A stretch of 64,000 bases of DNA from Pseudomonadales bacterium (GTDB lineage: Bacteria; Pseudomonadota; Gammaproteobacteria; Pseudomonadales; IMCC2047): contig JACKNY010000003.1 of NCBI GenBank assembly GCA_024234615.1, positions 124,001-188,000 on the forward strand, in the 5' to 3' direction. Within the stretch, counting starts at the first letter, position 1; each line of letters opens with the position of its first letter. Positions 60,606-64,000 of this stretch are shown one piece after another. The notes under the pieces are model-generated. The model did no database searches. It saw only the letters and a program-made list of their open reading frames with translations, and was not told the DNA's origin. Position numbers and translations under genes: made by a program.

Positions 60606-61607
60606 ATGCTACAACTATTGTCGGATTTCTCCCTGCCTCGCTATAGCGTTTTATTCGTTGTATGCATTCTTCTGGTCGGTTGCGATCAATCATCCCCCCC
60701 GAGAAAAAGCTGGGAAAATGCAGCGCAGGGGTTGTATGCAGCAACACTATCTAACCAGGGCAATTATGCGATAGTCGGCTCAATCAACCATGGCGCCAGC
60801 CTTTGGGATATGCCGCGAGGGGAACGCCTGTATGATTGGAATCACGCAAAAGGGGAGTATACCGCCATCGTCGCTGCTGCGATTTCACCAGAAAACAACT
60901 ACGCGGCAACAGCCTCCCAGCGCACCATCGTGCTCTGGGAGATAGGCACCGGCAAACCCGTCTGGTTCTGGACAGCACCCGGGAATATTTTGAGCATGGC
61001 GTTGACACCCAATGGCGACTACGCATTATTAGGGCTGGATAATCATACGGCAGTGATTTTTGATATCAAAAATGGTGGCGTTAAACGCATCTTTCATCAC
61101 AACGGGAAGGTCCGCAGTGTCGCGCTCAGCCAGGATGCCAAGGTTGCGCTAACCGGCTCCGATGATCGAACCGCAAAACTCTGGAATTTAGAGACCGGAG
61201 CAGAGCTGCAGAGCTGGGCACACGAAAATCAATTAATTACCACGGCATTATCCCCTTCGGGAAAATATGCTTTCACCGCCGCGCAAGCAGACAAAGCTAT
61301 CATCTGGAACACCCAGAATGGTCAGCCTGTAAAAGAAATGCCGATTAAAAAAGGGCCTTACATTGCTGGCTCCACCTACACTGCCGCCAGATTCTCAGCG
61401 GACGAAAAGCAACTGCTTACCGGCACCAACAGTCAGCTAGTGCAACTCTGGAATATTGATAGCAACCTCGAAGCAAAGCATTGGAAAGTGACCAAAAAGG
61501 ATAAATGGAAACCCACTTCGGCCAGCCTGCTTGCGGTCAGTTTTAGCAACAGACAGGGCCTTTATTACGCAATTGCTTCTAACGGCCTCAGCTACGAACT
61601 TGATTAA
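60606..61607 (+). CDS. WD40-repeat lipoprotein
   Basis: 333 residues. A signal sequence ends in a lipobox (LLVGC, Cys26). The rest is a beta-propeller of about seven WD40-like blades, each with an A-x-SP-x-x-YA strand and a terminal W: GASLWDM, TIVLWEIGTG, TAVIFDIKNG, TAKLWNLETG, KAIIWNTQNG, LVQLWNID. It should form an envelope protein-interaction platform. The partner is not known. It follows dsbB by 65 bp, on the same strand. Confidence 0.85.
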   Translation: MLQLLSDFSLPRYSVLFVVCILLVGCDQSSPPRKSWENAAQGLYAATLSNQGNYAIVGSINHGASLWDMPRGERLYDWNHAKGEYTAIVAAAISPENNYAATASQRTIVLWEIGTGKPVWFWTAPGNILSMALTPNGDYALLGLDNHTAVIFDIKNGGVKRIFHHNGKVRSVALSQDAKVALTGSDDRTAKLWNLETGAELQSWAHENQLITTALSPSGKYAFTAAQADKAIIWNTQNGQPVKEMPIKKGPYIAGSTYTAARFSADEKQLLTGTNSQLVQLWNIDSNLEAKHWKVTKKDKWKPTSASLLAVSFSNRQGLYYAIASNGLSYELD

Positions 61608-61620
61608 ATCGGCGTGTCAC

Positions 61621-62151
61621 TCATTCACCCGAGCTGATATAAAACACGTTATTATCCTTCTCGCCTAGCACCAGATCTATTAAACGTTCAATTTCCCCAA
61701 GCCATGGTTGAAAATCCACGCCTGCAGCATTGAAATAGGCAATAAGGTTCGCTTTGGCAAGCACGCGTGCAGCAAGCTTAGACTCAGGCATACCCTGTGC
61801 AAGGCGCAACAATAATTTCTGCTCAATCCGCTCGACCTCTAACTCAGCCTTCTTCATGGTCAGATAGAGTTTGGGTTGCCCCATGCTCATCCCTATCCGT
61901 TTCATGCCATAACGCGCACTACGCAGCGGCAACAACACCTGCTCGTTGCATTGACGCAAAGCTTCACTTTGCTTCAGCGGGATCATATCTAATTCGCGAC
62001 CACGTTCAGCCAACCACAACGCAAACAGCAGAATATTCACGCTTAGTTCGGCCTTATCCTGTAGCGTAAGGCAAATGCCTGCAACGCCGGGCGTCGCATA
62101 ATGACGGAGCGAGAAATCCCAGAAAGGGTTTTGCTCAGAAGAAGGTTTCAT
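61621..62151 (-). CDS. TIGR02444-family protein
   Basis: 176 residues, no signal. NPFWDFSLRHYATPGVAGICLTLQD and VNILLFALWLAERG open the TIGR02444 (DUF2390) family, whose members are helical and of unknown function. The middle has PLRSARYGMKRIG. It converges on the WD40 gene and lies 39 bp downstream of ilvE on the same strand. Confidence 0.85.
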   Translation of the reverse strand: MKPSSEQNPFWDFSLRHYATPGVAGICLTLQDKAELSVNILLFALWLAERGRELDMIPLKQSEALRQCNEQVLLPLRSARYGMKRIGMSMGQPKLYLTMKKAELEVERIEQKLLLRLAQGMPESKLAARVLAKANLIAYFNAAGVDFQPWLGEIERLIDLVLGEKDNNVFYISSGE

Positions 62152-62190
62152 TCAGACAACACTCATTATTGTAAAAATCCAAATAATCAA

Positions 62191-63273
62191 TCAGCAGTGC
62201 GGATAATATTCATCAGGGATCATTTGTACCCATTGATAAGGATCCGCTAAACGCCTTTCCTGAATACCAAGCATTTGCTCCCGAATGGCTAAGGATAATT
62301 TACCATCAGGGTATTTGACTTGATACTCAGTACCATTATATTCACCCAAAGCCCCTATCGGTGAGAGTATTGCCCCGGTACCACAACAGAACAATTCACT
62401 ACAGTCTGTGGATTGAATCTGCCGGATCAACTCATCAATATTGAGCGATTGCTCGTACACCCTAATCCCCATGCTCCCGGCCAATTGAATAATGGAGTCT
62501 CGCGTTATTCCATCCAGCAACGACCCGGTAAGTGCTGGGGTATAGAGTTCATCATTAATCACTGCGAAAAAATTCATTACGGAAAGCTCTTCGATATTTT
62601 GCTGGTTGACCGGATCCAACCAGAGCGACTGGTGATACCCCATCGCCATCGCGCGTTGCCGTGACGCAAAGCTCGCCGCATAATTTCCCCCAGTCTTAGC
62701 CGCACCGGTGCCTCCGATGGCGGCACGAGTGTATTCACGCTCAATCAGCACCTTCATTGTGCCCGCATGAATGGACTCGGAAGGACTGGCAATCACCATA
62801 TATACAAACTGGTTTGCCCCTGTCACCTCCAAGCTCGGCTCCGACGCAAACATAAAAGGGCGAAGGTAGAGGGACTTGCCTGGCTCCGCGGGAATCATTG
62901 CCTCGCTGTATGCCGTCACCAAATAAACCCCTTCCATAAAAAGTTGCTGAGAGATTTCGGGCATTGCCATACGCTTTGCTGACAGATTAAAGCGTTGCCA
63001 GTTACGTTCCGGCCGAAATAGGTTCGCTCGCTCCTGATCGATTCGATAAGCCTTCATACCCTCAAAAATTTCCTGGCCATAATGCAGTACTTTCGCACTG
63101 GGCTGAATTTGTAATGGCCGATTTGCCTCCAAGATACCCTCTCCCCAGATGCCGTCGGCATATTTAGCCGAATACATCACAGGGCCTGGCGACAGACCAA
63201 AACCTAATTTTTGCGGCAGCTCATAATTACTCAAAGCCTCATGAACATTTTCATGAATGCTATAACTCGTCAT
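62191..63273 (-). CDS. ilvE: Branched-chain amino acid aminotransferase, type II
   Basis: 360 residues from ATG at 63271-63273 (a TTG two codons upstream is in frame). It belongs to the longer (type II) IlvE class: GFGLSPGPVMYSAKYADGIWGEG, LHYGQEIFEGMKAYR and RPERNWQRFNLSAKRMAMP in outline. The PLP lysine lies in GTGAAKTGGNYAAS. LLDGITRDSIIQLA and ELFCCGTGAILSPIG are conserved. It catalyses the last step of valine, leucine and isoleucine synthesis, linking to ilvA elsewhere in the window. It is divergent from phoB. Confidence 0.94.
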   Translation of the reverse strand: MTSYSIHENVHEALSNYELPQKLGFGLSPGPVMYSAKYADGIWGEGILEANRPLQIQPSAKVLHYGQEIFEGMKAYRIDQERANLFRPERNWQRFNLSAKRMAMPEISQQLFMEGVYLVTAYSEAMIPAEPGKSLYLRPFMFASEPSLEVTGANQFVYMVIASPSESIHAGTMKVLIEREYTRAAIGGTGAAKTGGNYAASFASRQRAMAMGYHQSLWLDPVNQQNIEELSVMNFFAVINDELYTPALTGSLLDGITRDSIIQLAGSMGIRVYEQSLNIDELIRQIQSTDCSELFCCGTGAILSPIGALGEYNGTEYQVKYPDGKLSLAIREQMLGIQERRLADPYQWVQMIPDEYYPHC

Positions 63274-63358
63274 CTCCAAGTAATTTCCTAATTGCTATGA
63301 TTGAAAACCAAGCCAGAAAGTGCGCCGCGAAAACGACGCTCAGTGGCGCTTTGGACGC

Positions 63359-63394
63359 TTGTCATCTGCTTGTAACATTACGCTGCTCTAATGT
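63359..63394 (+). promoter_or_regulatory. Pho box and -10 element upstream of phoB
   Basis: TTGTCAT-CTGC-TTGTAAC (63359-63376) matches the Pho box pattern of two 7-bp repeats spaced by 4 bp (consensus CTGTCAT). A -10-like TAATGT follows at 63389-63394, 12 bp later. This fits autoregulation by PhoB. Confidence 0.65.
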
Positions 63395-63430
63395 AACATC
63401 GCCAAGCACTGAGGAAAACCAAGATTTTAT

Positions 63431-64000
63431 ATGGCTAAGCAAACGATTCTCATCGTCGACGACGAAGCCTCTATTCGGGACATGGTTGCCATGACTCTCG
63501 AACTCAACGGCTTTGATTGCCTAGAGGCAGCGGATGCCATAACAGCACACTCACTTATCGTCGATCAGCGCCCGGATTTAGTGCTCTTGGACTGGATGAT
63601 GCCAGGCACCAGTGGGATTGAGCTTTCTCGCCGTCTGCGCCGAGACAACGCAACCAAAGAAATTCCCATTATTATGATCACCGCTAAAGGCGAAGAACGT
63701 AATAAAATCGAAGGTTTGGAAACAGGTGCCGATGACTACGTCACTAAACCTTTTTCCACCAAAGAGCTGATGGCCCGCATACGCGCGGTATTACGTCGAT
63801 TTCAAAATGACGCTGGCGGGCAAATCGACTGCGCAGGCTTACAACTGGACACTCAGGCACACCGGATCAGCGCCAATGGAACCCCAATCAAACTAGGGCC
63901 AACAGAATACCGCCTTTTACAGTTTTTTATGTCTCATGCTGACCGAGTTTACACGCGAGAGCAGTTACTGGATATGGTTTGGGGTGGCAACGTCTACATC
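63431..64000 (+). CDS. phoB: Phosphate regulon response regulator PhoB, 3' end outside window
   Basis: 190 residues are visible from ATG at 63431; the frame is still open at base 64000 and about 40 residues are missing. The receiver domain has the acidic pair Asp10/Asp11, phospho-acceptor Asp54 in VLLDWMMPGTSG and Lys106 in YVTKPFS. The start of the OmpR-type winged helix follows (LQLDTQAHRISANG, LGPTEYRLLQFFM, YTREQLLDMVWG). MAKQTILIVDDE and the overall match favour PhoB. It activates phosphate-starvation genes and is expected to be followed by phoR. Confidence 0.93.
   Translation, partial: MAKQTILIVDDEASIRDMVAMTLELNGFDCLEAADAITAHSLIVDQRPDLVLLDWMMPGTSGIELSRRLRRDNATKEIPIIMITAKGEERNKIEGLETGADDYVTKPFSTKELMARIRAVLRRFQNDAGGQIDCAGLQLDTQAHRISANGTPIKLGPTEYRLLQFFMSHADRVYTREQLLDMVWGGNVYI

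Overview
The window is chromosomal DNA from a gammaproteobacterium. Several gene orders and families support this: ygfB-pepP-ubiH-ubiI running away from a TIGR02449 gene, zapA, 6S RNA and 5-formyltetrahydrofolate cyclo-ligase; yrfG-hslR-hslO upstream of pckA; and the proteobacterial forms of GshA, GreB, DsbB, YggX and PhoB. Moderate GC content, TTG and GTG starts, a phasin-like gene and many envelope lipoproteins suggest a free-living, probably marine, member of the Cellvibrionales/Spongiibacteraceae type. That lineage call is inference only. Most of the sequence is core genome.

Layout. 1-1153: the end of an aromatic-catabolism locus (FAH-family hydrolase and an HpaR-type MarR regulator). 1314-2682: two envelope lipoproteins. 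2689-6185: hisB-hisH-hisA-hisF and an FmdE-family gene, all on the minus strand. 6328-6816: a phasin-like gene with a strong promoter and TTTTGCA operators. 6946-13153: ubiquinone hydroxylases, PepP, YgfB, ZapA, 6S RNA and 5-FCL. 13146-19202: ilvA, rpiA, an AsmA protein overlapping mutY, and yggX. 19225-21003: tRNA-Phe followed by an AT-rich, decayed integrated element (integrase remnant, tandem 11-bp repeats, a small Cys-rich protein, a coiled-coil membrane protein, and a broken ParE toxin with the end of its antitoxin). 21047-28245: a methyltransferase and a CusCBA-type Cu(I)/Ag(I) efflux operon with a small Cys/His exported protein in front. 28383-35343: hotdog, M48 protease, unknown envelope proteins, a YjdF-like membrane protein and an AraC regulator. 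35382-44713: maeB, suhB, yihY, a radical SAM protein, greB, tesB and a phosphatase. 44714-45744: about 1 kb without a clear gene. 45745-53684: ppx, cysK, yrfG-hslR-hslO, pckA and gshA. 53693-59385: a DUF1329 gene and a 2-aminophenol-type catabolic cluster. 59529-64000: FliL-like protein, dsbB, a WD40 lipoprotein, a TIGR02444 gene, ilvE and the start of phoB with a Pho box.

The most unusual object is the regulator at 58225-59385. A complete IclR regulator (HTH plus effector domain) is fused in one open frame to a C-terminal RidA domain that closely resembles the 2-aminomuconate deaminase (AmnD) encoded about 0.7 kb downstream. The fused domain keeps the conserved Arg of RidA proteins but has Met where AmnD and RidA have the active-site Glu. 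It may therefore be a pathway enzyme reused as a ligand sensor. It sits upstream, on the same strand, of a stand-alone RidA, AmnD and the two subunits of a 2-aminophenol 1,6-dioxygenase, with two perfect palindromes in the gap between regulator and operon. The remaining amn enzymes are not in this window.
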